The notes beneath the pieces were generated by a model, which did no database searches, was not told where the DNA came from, and was given only the letters and a program-made list of their open reading frames with translations. This document shows positions 15,004 through 22,459 of a stretch of DNA of 22,500 nt, piece after piece. A program made the translations under genes and the position numbers. The stretch is from Xanthomonas cassavae CFBP 4642 (GTDB taxonomy: Bacteria; Pseudomonadota; Gammaproteobacteria; Xanthomonadales; Xanthomonadaceae). The stretch's first letter is position 1. Every line of letters starts with the position of its first letter. The DNA is taken from the NCBI RefSeq assembly GCF_000454545.1, contig NZ_CM002139.1, positions 1 through 22,500 on the forward strand, given 5' to 3'.

Positions 15004-16964
15004 CCGATCATGATCAGGCCGCCACCGACCTGCACCAGGGCATCGGCCTTGATGCTGACCAGCGGACCCTTGAACGTGGCCGAGGCGCCGGCTTCGGCGC
15101 TGAGCATGCCGCCGGAGGACAATTTCAGCGTGCCATCGCCGGCCACTTCCGTGGCCGGCGATTTGGCCTGCAACTGCGCATTGGCGATCAGCTTGATGGC
15201 GGTGGAGGTGGTCTTGGCCTCTGAGCTTGCATCAATGAGGATCTTGACGCCGCTGAGCACGATGTCGCCGTTTTGCTTCATCACCAGCCGCGCACTGCCG
15301 GTCACCAGCTCGATCTCTTCGCCGGCCTGCAGCAGCAGTTTCTTGCCGACATCCACGCTGTCGTTGTTGTCGATGCGCGCCTTGCGGTCGTGCTTGACCG
15401 TGAGCACCTGATCGTTGTCCACCGTGGCGGTGTGATCGTGCTGCACCGCTTCGCACAGGTCGCGCTGCGCGCGCAGGTAGACTTCTTCCGCGCCGGCCTT
15501 GTCGTCGAAGCGCAGCTCGTTGAAATCCGCGCTGCCACCCAGCAGGCTGCGGCTGCGCACGCCGCTCTGGGTCTTGTTGTCCGGCAGCGTGAACGGCAGT
15601 GCGTGATCGGCGTTGTAGACGCTGCCCACGATCAGCGGGCGGTCCGGGTCGCCTTCCAGGAAGCTCACCACCACCTCCTGCCCCACCCGCGGCAGGCTCA
15701 TCGCGCCCCAGCCCTTGCCCGCCCACATCGAGGCCACCCGCACCCAGCACGACGGTGCGCCATGCGCGCGGGCGGAGCCGGACCAGTGAAAGGTGACCTG
15801 CACACGGCCGTGCGCATCCACCACGATGTCTTCGTCGGTCTCGCCGGTGACCACCGCGGTCTGCAGGCCGGTAATGCTGGGCATGGGCGTGCGCGCCGCG
15901 CTGCGAAACGGCAGCCGGCTTTCCATCACCTGCACGGTGCTGGAAAACGGCGGCGCGTCGGCATGCCCGGGCGCTGCCAGCGTGGTCTGCGCCGAGAGCA
16001 CCAGATACTCCTGATTGAGCTCGCTGCGCGGATGGCTGCGCAGGGTGAACAACGCCCCCACCATCAGCCCGCAGGCATTGGTGGTGGCCTGGTGGCTGGC
16101 ACGCTGCACATTGTGCGCCTCGGTGCGGACCTGCACATAGCGGCTGCCATCGGCCTGCAGCGCATGCGGGCCGGGGTAATCGAACGCGGCCAGGCCATCC
16201 ACCGGATGCAGGCCGGCGCCGCTGGCGTCGAACTCGGCCGCCAGCGAGGCGCGGGGCTGCTGCGGGTCGTAATCGGTGACGGCATGCTGGGTGGAATGCA
16301 GCGCGTGGGCGTTACGCCAGCGGCTCACCACCGAGCGCAGGATGCGCCGGTTTTCCAGTTCCGGCGGCACGTACGGCAGGCTGTCCACGCCGTTGCGCTG
16401 CGCATGCGCGCCCAGCGCGTCGCACAGCACCATGGTGTGCGCACTGCGGCCATGGGTGAAGTAGTAATAGATGCCCTCCTGCTCCAGCAGCCGGCTGATG
16501 AAGCTGAAATCGTCTTCGCGGTATTGCACGCAGTAGGTTCGCTTCGGGTACTGCGTGCTCAGTTGCTGCTGCACATCGCTGTAGCCAATCTCGCCCAGCA
16601 CGCTGACGACGATCTCCGGCACGCTCAGGTCCTGATAGATGCGGCAATCGCGCCGTTGGGTGAGCAGCCAGGGCCGCGGCACCAGGTGTAGCTCCAGCAC
16701 CGTGTAGGCGATCGCGTCGACAACGGTGACGCCAGCCTGCGCGCAGGTGGCCACGATGCCGTGGTACCAACGCTGCTCGCCGTTGTCGTCGGCCAGTTGG
16801 ACAGCCACCGGCGTGGCGAGTAACGCCCCCAGGTTGGGCTGTGCATCCGTGCACAGGGCATCGATGCGGTAGTCGAACAGCTGCCCCAAGGCCTCGTGCG
16901 CCTGCATGCGGTGCAGCCGCAGGCGCTCGCCAAGGTCGGAGTGCAGCGTGATGGTGCGCGGCAT
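15000..16964 (-). CDS. vgrG: VgrG (TssI), T6SS spike protein without effector extension
   Basis: VgrG trimers form the spike on top of the Hcp tube. 654 residues. The gp27-like part covers about residues 1-370, with VQYREDDFSFISRLLEQEGI (147-166; the classic VgrG signature). The gp5-like OB fold follows (about 375-455; GRVQVTFHW, WAGKGWGAMSLPRVGQEVVV and GDPDRPLIVGSVYN). The needle repeats continue to the end (SLLGGSADFNELRFDDKAG, then a DUF2345-like beta region ending VQVGGGLIMIG). There is no extra C-terminal domain, so this is a structural VgrG, with the tip supplied by the separate PAAR protein. ATG 16964 is chosen because MPRTITLHSDLGERLRL matches the family start; an in-frame GTG at 16976 is a weaker alternative. 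It overlaps the DUF6931-like gene by 4 nt. Confidence 0.96.
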   Translation of the reverse strand: MPRTITLHSDLGERLRLHRMQAHEALGQLFDYRIDALCTDAQPNLGALLATPVAVQLADDNGEQRWYHGIVATCAQAGVTVVDAIAYTVLELHLVPRPWLLTQRRDCRIYQDLSVPEIVVSVLGEIGYSDVQQQLSTQYPKRTYCVQYREDDFSFISRLLEQEGIYYYFTHGRSAHTMVLCDALGAHAQRNGVDSLPYVPPELENRRILRSVVSRWRNAHALHSTQHAVTDYDPQQPRASLAAEFDASGAGLHPVDGLAAFDYPGPHALQADGSRYVQVRTEAHNVQRASHQATTNACGLMVGALFTLRSHPRSELNQEYLVLSAQTTLAAPGHADAPPFSSTVQVMESRLPFRSAARTPMPSITGLQTAVVTGETDEDIVVDAHGRVQVTFHWSGSARAHGAPSCWVRVASMWAGKGWGAMSLPRVGQEVVVSFLEGDPDRPLIVGSVYNADHALPFTLPDNKTQSGVRSRSLLGGSADFNELRFDDKAGAEEVYLRAQRDLCEAVQHDHTATVDNDQVLTVKHDRKARIDNNDSVDVGKKLLLQAGEEIELVTGSARLVMKQNGDIVLSGVKILIDASSEAKTTSTAIKLIANAQLQAKSPATEVAGDGTLKLSSGGMLSAEAGASATFKGPLVSIKADALVQVGGGLIMIG

Positions 16965-17100
16965 CGAAGCATCCACAGGTGGGTAGGCAACGCGGGGTGC
17001 GCCGGCCGGCAGTGCGGAATCGCTGGCCTGCGCGCACCGTCGCATGGCGGTCACGGACCATCACTGCCAGGGCGATGCTCACATGCCGGCAGCGGGCAAA

Positions 17101-17118
17101 GCCGACATTTCGTCTCAG
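17101..17118 (-). promoter_or_regulatory. CTGAGAC-type motif upstream of vgrG
   Basis: Minus-strand CTGAGACGAAATGTCGGC, overlapping the stop codon of the TPR-methyltransferase gene (TGA 17115-17117) and 136 nt upstream of vgrG. It matches the paar copy at 16 of 18 positions, and the match extends into the flank (GC-CAGCG before it). The 150-bp gap between the two genes has no other clear feature. Confidence 0.5.
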
Positions 17119-18446
17119 CGCTGCGCAGGCGTGCGCGCCGTCACGACCCATCCGTGCACAGGCTGGCCACGCTCGCTGCGCAGCACATCCAGCGTGATCG
17201 CCATCGGCTGCAGACCGGCGCTGTGCAAGGCGGCTGCAACATGCGCATGACTGTGCTGATAGCGGCCGCTGGCATCGAGCTCGACCCGATCGCCGTCTGT
17301 ATCCAGCGCCTCGACGGTCAAGCCGAGCACGCCGCCAGGCCGCAATGCAGCGGCCGCCGCCGCCAGCACCGGGTGCAGCGCCCCGAAGTACACCAGCGTG
17401 TCTGCGCAGGCCACCACATCCCAGCGCGCCGGCGTCCCCTGCAGGTAGGCGGTGAGTTCGGCCACCTCCAGCGCATCGTAGCCGCCGCGCTGGTGCGCCT
17501 TGGCCACCATGCCCGGCGACAGGTCCACACCCACCAGCTGCTGCGCATAGGGCCGCAGCAGGGGCGCGCACAGTCCGGTGCCGCAGCCGGCATCCAGGAT
17601 GGCCAACGCGGCGCCCGGCGCGGGCAGGCATGCCGCCAATGCGTCGGCCAGGCGCTGCGGCGCGCGGTAGTCCAGGTTGTGCAGCAGTTGTTCGTCGAAG
17701 CTGTCGGCAAAGCCATCGAACAGTTCGCGCACATAGCTGTCCCCGGCACGCGGCGGCGCGGCGGCGCCACCGCAGGCCGCGAGCATGTGCGCGGCCACCG
17801 CATTGCCCGGGTCGCGCGCCAGCCACGCACGGTAGACCGCCTGCGCCTGCACGTGCTCGCCAAGCAGATAGAGCCCAGTGCCCAGCGCCTCGCGCGCCGG
17901 CAGATGCTCCGGCGCCAGGGAGCAGGCCTGCTGCAGGCACTCCACCGAGTGCTGCAGGTGCTCGGCGGCCTGCGCGTTGTTGCGCAGGAAAAGCCCCAGC
18001 ACGTAGTGCGCCTGTGCCGAGTCCGGATGGGTATGCAACAGCGCCGCGTAGGTGACGAAGGCCTCCTGCGGGCGCCGCTGCGCTTCCAGCACCGCAGCCA
18101 GATTGGCCAGCGCATCGGCATGCGCGGGTGCCAGCGCCAGGGCGCGGCGGTAGCACTGTTCGGCATCGCTCAGCCGCCCGCATTCGCGGTGGATATTGCC
18201 CAAGTTGTTGCAGGCATCCGGCTGCGCGGGATCCAGCGCAAGCGCCTGGGTGATCGAGGCCACGGCTGCGTCGCTGTGCCCGCGCTGATGCAGCAGGACG
18301 CCGTGGAAATGCTGTGCGTCCACGTGCGCGGGCTGCGCATCCAGCACCTGCCTGTACACCTGCGCGGCGCGGTCGAACTGGCCGCTGCGGTGCGCGTCGA
18401 TGGCCTGTTGCAAGGTATCCGGCGGCAGGTGGGTGGCGGTGTGCAT
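17115..18446 (-). CDS. TPR-repeat protein fused to a SAM-dependent methyltransferase
   Basis: 443 residues. The N-terminal half (about 8-225) is made of TPR units (for example AIDAHRSGQFDRAAQVYRQV, then ASITQALALDPAQPDACNNLG and CYRRALALAPAHADALANLA). The C-terminal half is a class I methyltransferase: entry segment YVRELFDGFADSFDEQL (238-254), SAM-binding motif I ILDAGCGTG (283-291), acidic motif VDLSPGM (307-313), DVVACADTLVYFG (343-355) and LRPGG (368-372). It belongs to the TPR-methyltransferase group often labelled 'trans-aconitate methyltransferase-like'; the substrate is unknown. ATG 18446 is preferred because GGAG lies 9 nt upstream. It sits between paar and vgrG in the same direction, suggesting a link to spike or effector maturation, but it is not a core T6SS gene. 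209 bp without a clear gene separate it from paar. Confidence 0.9.
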   Translation of the reverse strand: MHTATHLPPDTLQQAIDAHRSGQFDRAAQVYRQVLDAQPAHVDAQHFHGVLLHQRGHSDAAVASITQALALDPAQPDACNNLGNIHRECGRLSDAEQCYRRALALAPAHADALANLAAVLEAQRRPQEAFVTYAALLHTHPDSAQAHYVLGLFLRNNAQAAEHLQHSVECLQQACSLAPEHLPAREALGTGLYLLGEHVQAQAVYRAWLARDPGNAVAAHMLAACGGAAAPPRAGDSYVRELFDGFADSFDEQLLHNLDYRAPQRLADALAACLPAPGAALAILDAGCGTGLCAPLLRPYAQQLVGVDLSPGMVAKAHQRGGYDALEVAELTAYLQGTPARWDVVACADTLVYFGALHPVLAAAAAALRPGGVLGLTVEALDTDGDRVELDASGRYQHSHAHVAAALHSAGLQPMAITLDVLRSERGQPVHGWVVTARTPAQR

Positions 18447-18655
18447 CGGGGGCTCTCCAAGGGGCGGCAAGATGACGACTGAGCGACTGCAGTGCGGGTG
18501 CGGTTCGACGATGCGCGTTGTAACCGGTCAGTGCGTGCTGCGCGCCAGCGTATCGTCTGTTGCAGGCGCAGTGCGCCCGCGGCATCGCGGCCATGGCTGC
18601 GGCCTGCACGCACGCCGGGAATGTGCAGCAACCGTCCCACGCGGGGCCGCTGCGC

Positions 18656-18943
18656 TCAGCCGATCAGTACGGTGAAGCACCCCAGGGTGATCACCCCGCC
18701 ATGTGCGGTGCTGTCGCCCAGGCGCGCGGCCGGCTGGCCGGCGATCAACACGGTGGGCGCACCGGCCACGATGCTGTCCGGCGGGCCCACGCACACCGCC
18801 GCATCGCCGATGCGTGCGGCAGGCAGGCCGCCGATCAGTACCGTGGGCGCACCGGGGCCGAGGATGGGACCGCCCACGTGCGGCACCACCCCGGTCACCA
18901 TCGGGCAGACGTGCAGGTCGGTCAGGCGTGCGGCGGGCTGCAT
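18656..18943 (-). CDS. PAAR-domain protein, tip of the T6SS spike
   Basis: PAAR proteins sharpen the VgrG trimer and can carry effectors. 95 residues, so only the bare domain is present with no effector extension. It has the pattern LTDLHVCPMVTGVVPHVGGPI at residues 7-27, then two internal repeats, GAPTVLIGGLPAARIGD (31-47) and GAPTVLIAGQPAARLGD (61-77), and the closing HGGVITLGCFTVLIG. His11, Cys13, His22, Cys51, His81 and Cys89 are candidate zinc ligands. ATG 18943 is chosen because the family pattern begins there; the frame is open 19 codons further upstream without PAAR character. The ribosome binding site is weak (GAAGCG). It follows pknS by 70 nt, with an 18-bp motif in between. Confidence 0.95.
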   Translation of the reverse strand: MQPAARLTDLHVCPMVTGVVPHVGGPILGPGAPTVLIGGLPAARIGDAAVCVGPPDSIVAGAPTVLIAGQPAARLGDSTAHGGVITLGCFTVLIG

Positions 18944-18999
18944 GGCAACGCTTCGATGCAATCGGTGGCGGCCACTGTGGCGCGCCTGTTCGCCGCTCA

Positions 19000-19017
19000 C
19001 CCGACAATTCGTCTCAG
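19000..19017 (-). promoter_or_regulatory. CTGAGAC-type motif upstream of the PAAR gene
   Basis: Minus-strand CTGAGACGAATTGTCGGG. It overlaps the pknS stop codon (TGA 19014-19016) and ends 56 nt before the PAAR ATG. It agrees with the vgrG copy at 16 of 18 positions, plus CAGCG immediately before it. Both upstream genes end in codons for Ala-Gln-Arg within this block. Confidence 0.5.
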
Positions 19018-21518
19018 CGCTGTGCCACCACCGAGGTGCTCGCTGCGTCGGCGGGTGTCGGCGTTGCCGGTTGCACCTGCGCCAGGGTCTGCCGTGCGGT
19101 GCCCAGGGGCTCCCCGGCGTTGCCGAAGATGCCGGTGAGGATCTGCACCGCCTGCTGCGCGTGCGCGCGTGCCTCGGCTGTCTGGCCCAGCGTGCGCTCG
19201 GCTTCGGACATGCCGCGCAGGATCTCGGCGGTCTGCGGGTGCGCGCGACCCAGCACCTGTAGCGAGGCCGTCAGCGCAGCGCGCTGTTCGGCCAGCGATT
19301 GCGCTGCCTGCCCGGCATCCAGCAACCAGAACGCGTGATTGCTGCGGAAGGTGATCGTCTCAGGCGCGTCTTCGCCGAACATGCGGCGTGCCCGCTCCAA
19401 CGCCGCCCGGTAATGCGGACCGGCCTCGGCCACCTTGCCCTGCTGCCGCAATGCGCCGGCGAGGTTGCCTTCCACCATCAGCGTATCGGCGGCGTTGTCG
19501 CCATAGAGCTTGCGGTGGATCTGCAGCAGCGGCGTCAGCTCGGCCTCTGCGCCGGCGAAATCGCGCTGCATCAGCAGATACACCGACAGGCTGTTGCGCA
19601 TCGACAGCACAAACGGATGCTCGGGCCCGTCCAGGGCGATGCGGTCGCGCAGCAGAGCGCGCAGCAAGCTGATCGCCGGCGCCAGTTGCCCGACCTCGGC
19701 CAGCATGGCGGCGTAGACGTTGCCGGCGTTGATGCGCTGGCCTGCACGCGTGGCGGGGTTGGCCAGCGCCGCCACATAGGCATGCCGGCTTTCGGTCAGG
19801 GCCTCGGCGATGCGGCCCTGGTCGCGCAGCGTCCAGGCCAGCCATCCGCGCATGTCGTTGGCCATGGTCTGCTGCTGCGCATCGCCGCGCTGCGCTTGCG
19901 CGATGCCCTGGCGCAGCAGCTGCGCAGCTTCCTCAAGCTTGCCGGCACCGCGCAGTGCCTGGCCCAGCATGGAGGTGGCCTTCAGCGCCGGCAGGCTGCC
20001 TTCGCCCGTGCTCTGCCGCGCCAGCCGCTGCGCGGTGCGCAGGTGCTGCACCGCCTGCGGATACTTGGCCAGCGCAATCAGGGTACGGCCCAGGGTCAGT
20101 TCGACATCGGTGCGTGCATCGGGCTGGCCGGCCAGCTCGCGTACCGCACGCTGCGAGGCCTGCTCCAGCACGCGCAGCATCAGGGTCTTGTCCAGATCCT
20201 GCGCCACGCCAGGGTCCACGCTGGACAGCACCGAACTCATGAAATCGCCGATGACCCGTGCGCGTTGCGCATCGCGCGCGGCCTGCTGCAGCGACCACAG
20301 CGTGGCGCCCACGCCGCCGATCGAGGCCACGGCCACCAGCGCGCCGGCCAGCACACCGCTGCGATGGCGCTGGGTGAACTTGCGCAGCCGCAGCCAGCGG
20401 CCGGCCTGCAGGGCGCGCGGCGGGTAGCCGTCGAGCCAGCGGTGCAGGTCGTCCAGCAGCGCCGAAACCGACGCATAGCGTGCACCTGGTTCGGGTGCCA
20501 GGGCACGCAGCACGATCGCATCCAGGCCATCGCGCAGCTGCTGCAGCAACTGCACAGGGGTGGTGGCGCGCGCCGCGCAGATACGTGCGCGCGCATCGGC
20601 CCGCACCGCCGCCACCCGGTGCGACGGCGGCTGCGGCAGAGCATCGCTGCCGGCCACCGGTGCCAGCCCGCAGCTCAGTTCGTAGAACATCGCGCCCAGC
20701 GCATAGATGTCGCTACGCGCGTCCACCTCCTGCGCACCGCGCGCCTGCTCCGGGCTCATGTAGCCGGGGGTGCCGCGGCCATGTGCGGAGGTCAGGCCGG
20801 GGTTGGCCGCATCGATGGCGATCCCGAAGTCGATCACGCCTGGCATCGGCCGCCCGTCGATATCGCTCACCAGCACGTTGCTGGGCTTGAGATCGCGATG
20901 GATCACGCCCTTCTGGTGCGCGTGCTGCACCGCCTCGCTGACCCGCAGCATCAGCAGCACGCGCGCGTGCAACGACAGCCGGTGCGCGTCGCACCACCAG
21001 GTGATGGGCTCCCCGCGCAGGTATTCCATCACCAGGTACGGCCGGCCCTGGTCGTCGGTGCCCACGTCGTGGATCTGCGCGATGGCCGGGTGCACCATCT
21101 GCGCCAGCAACCGGCATTCGAATTCGAACAAGGCCCGCCCCTGCGCATCCAGCGCGTCGGCGGCCACCAGCTTGATCGCCACCTCGCGCTCGTAGGCACC
21201 GTCGGCACGGTGGCCCAGATACACCTGGCCCATGCCACCGGCACCGAGCAGGCGATCGATCGCCCACGCACCGAAGCGCGTGCCCGCCGGTAGTTCCGGC
21301 AACGGTGCGTGCAAGGCGGCAGCGGCCTGTTTCAACGGCGCGCGCACGCGCAAGGTGGCCTGTGATTCCACCGCCAGCATCGCCAGCAACTCGTCGCGCA
21401 ACACTGCATCGTCGCCGGCCTGCGCGCGCGCGAAGGCGTCGCGCTCTTCGGCCGGCAGCAGACAGGCCTGATGAAACAAGGCCTCCAACCGCTGCCAGGT
21501 GGTGGCAGCCACGCTCAC
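19014..21518 (-). CDS. pknS: Transmembrane Ser/Thr kinase with TPR-rich C-terminal part (PknS-type partner of the ECF sigma factor)
   Basis: In X. citri, the PknS kinase is needed for the EcfK sigma factor to switch on T6SS genes; this gene has the same arrangement. 834 residues from GTG 21518. The kinase domain covers about residues 80-365, with Gly loop GAGGMGQV (92-99), Lys116 in VAIKL, HRDLKPSN (207-214), DFG (230-232) and GTPGYMSPEQ (249-258); all catalytic residues are intact. A membrane helix lies at about 388-406 (GVLAGALVAVASIGGVGA). The C-terminal 420 residues, probably periplasmic, contain TPR-like repeats (for example TLGRTLIALAKYPQAVQHLRTAQRLA), suggesting a sensor part. The GTG overlaps the sigma-factor stop (GTGA), so translation is coupled; GTGs at 21536 and 21512 are alternatives. 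Confidence 0.92.
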   Translation of the reverse strand: MSVAATTWQRLEALFHQACLLPAEERDAFARAQAGDDAVLRDELLAMLAVESQATLRVRAPLKQAAAALHAPLPELPAGTRFGAWAIDRLLGAGGMGQVYLGHRADGAYEREVAIKLVAADALDAQGRALFEFECRLLAQMVHPAIAQIHDVGTDDQGRPYLVMEYLRGEPITWWCDAHRLSLHARVLLMLRVSEAVQHAHQKGVIHRDLKPSNVLVSDIDGRPMPGVIDFGIAIDAANPGLTSAHGRGTPGYMSPEQARGAQEVDARSDIYALGAMFYELSCGLAPVAGSDALPQPPSHRVAAVRADARARICAARATTPVQLLQQLRDGLDAIVLRALAPEPGARYASVSALLDDLHRWLDGYPPRALQAGRWLRLRKFTQRHRSGVLAGALVAVASIGGVGATLWSLQQAARDAQRARVIGDFMSSVLSSVDPGVAQDLDKTLMLRVLEQASQRAVRELAGQPDARTDVELTLGRTLIALAKYPQAVQHLRTAQRLARQSTGEGSLPALKATSMLGQALRGAGKLEEAAQLLRQGIAQAQRGDAQQQTMANDMRGWLAWTLRDQGRIAEALTESRHAYVAALANPATRAGQRINAGNVYAAMLAEVGQLAPAISLLRALLRDRIALDGPEHPFVLSMRNSLSVYLLMQRDFAGAEAELTPLLQIHRKLYGDNAADTLMVEGNLAGALRQQGKVAEAGPHYRAALERARRMFGEDAPETITFRSNHAFWLLDAGQAAQSLAEQRAALTASLQVLGRAHPQTAEILRGMSEAERTLGQTAEARAHAQQAVQILTGIFGNAGEPLGTARQTLAQVQPATPTPADAASTSVVAQR

Positions 21519-22054
21519 AGCTGCGCTGCCAGCCACACCCGTGCAAAGCGCAGGTCGCGCTCCAGCGTGGGCACCGACACCTCCAGCTGCTCGGCCGCTT
21601 CGGCCACGCTGAAACCCACCAGTTCGGTCAGCGCGAACGCGCGGGCCTTGCGCTCGTCCACCTGGGCCAGCTTGTCGAAGGCATCGGCCACCAGCATCAG
21701 CGCCTCCGGTCGCGCTGCGCCATCGGACAGGCTGATGGTCAGCGTCACCGCCTGACCCAGCCGCTTGGCGCTGGCCTGCTGGCGCGCCAGATCCACCAGC
21801 AGATGCCGCATCTGCAAGGCGGCCACCGCATAGAAATGGGTGCGCGACCGGAACGCCTGCTGGCCCTGTTCCAGCCGCAACCAGGCTTCATGCACCAGCT
21901 CGGTGGCCTGCAAGCCGGCACGCCCATCGCGCCGCAGCTCGCGCAAGGCCGTCGCCCGCAGCACCTCGTAGACCTGCCGCGCCAATGCATCGCCCGCCCC
22001 TGGCTCGTCGCGCTGCCAGGCCTGCAACAACTCGGTGATCGGCAACTCGGACAT
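21515..22054 (-). CDS. ecfK: ECF-family RNA polymerase sigma factor (EcfK-type, kinase-linked)
   Basis: Extracytoplasmic-function sigma factor of the kinase-associated group (ECF43 type, also annotated as the Sig-70 X6/TIGR02999 group). 179 residues. Region 2 covers about 20-100 (ALARQVYEVLRATALREL, ATELVHEAWLRL and HFYAVAALQMRHLLVDLARQ). Region 4 covers about 125-175 (ARAFALTELVGFSVAEAAEQLEVSVPTLERDLRFARVWL), with the helix-turn-helix around SVAEAAEQLEVSVPTLERDL. The paired kinase gene overlaps by 4 nt. No anti-sigma factor gene is visible, as expected when phosphorylation by the kinase controls activity. Expected targets are T6SS genes. The start ATG 22054 has no strong ribosome binding site. 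Confidence 0.93.
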   Translation of the reverse strand: MSELPITELLQAWQRDEPGAGDALARQVYEVLRATALRELRRDGRAGLQATELVHEAWLRLEQGQQAFRSRTHFYAVAALQMRHLLVDLARQQASAKRLGQAVTLTISLSDGAARPEALMLVADAFDKLAQVDERKARAFALTELVGFSVAEAAEQLEVSVPTLERDLRFARVWLAAQL

Positions 22055-22459
22055 CGAGGTTCATCTAGCCTGCGTGGATGCGCATTATCCCGCATTGGCG
22101 AGCAAGCGGAACAGCCGAGACGTGACGGTTTAGGGCAACGACCAAAACGCCTGCGCTCACCGCCAGGCGCGCACGGTCGGTGCTCGGTACGGCACGTACC
22201 ACTCGTACAGTCCGGTTCCTGCGCGCCGTCCGTATCCACCTGACGACCGCTCGCTACGGTTTGGTAGCCGCTCTTGGCTGGCTGGGACGCGGCGGCGGCG
22301 TTTGCGGCCAGCTAACCCGTCATGGTCAAAGCGTTGCCGACTCTGAGCTTTCCCCACATTTCTTCCAGCGAGATCAAGCACTTGGTGGGCCAGGATGTGG
22401 AGAAAGGTGCGCGCATGGGGCACGCTTCAAGGTGACTAAGCCAGAGAAGAGTGCCGACC
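22055..22459. other. Intergenic region right of ecfK with short hairpins
   Basis: About 405 bp with no gene I can support. Short inverted repeats: GGTAC-GGCAC-GTACC (22186-22200) and GCTAC-GGTTTG-GTAGC (22253-22268). A 37-codon plus-strand frame at 22322-22435 (MVKALPTLSFPHISSSEIKH...) reads smoothly but has no recognised family. The region may hold promoter elements for ecfK and the left end of an insertion sequence. Confidence 0.4.
22084..22089 (-). promoter_or_regulatory. Possible -10 element of the sigma-factor gene
   Basis: GATAAT on the minus strand, 29 nt upstream of the ecfK ATG, in the only slightly AT-rich spot of this intergenic region. No good -35 match is seen at 16-18 nt, so the promoter is uncertain. 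Confidence 0.25.

Noticed and set aside
19357..19363. Fourth CTGAGAC on the minus strand, inside pknS
   Set aside because: It lacks the downstream WTGWCGG part and is inside a coding region, so it is likely a chance match.
22113..22130. Plus-strand CCGAGACGTGACGG upstream of ecfK, similar to the 18-bp motif
   Set aside because: The orientation points away from ecfK and the spacer is shorter, so it is not counted as a copy. It could matter if a divergent T6SS gene lies to the right.
22175..22245. Hairpin-rich stretch considered as a group II intron end
   Set aside because: The expected domain V sequence pattern is not present.
22157..22423. 88-codon minus-strand frame in the intergenic region
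   Set aside because: No recognised family and no ribosome binding site; it overlaps hairpin sequence. The ending WYVPYRAP looked vaguely familiar but could not be supported.
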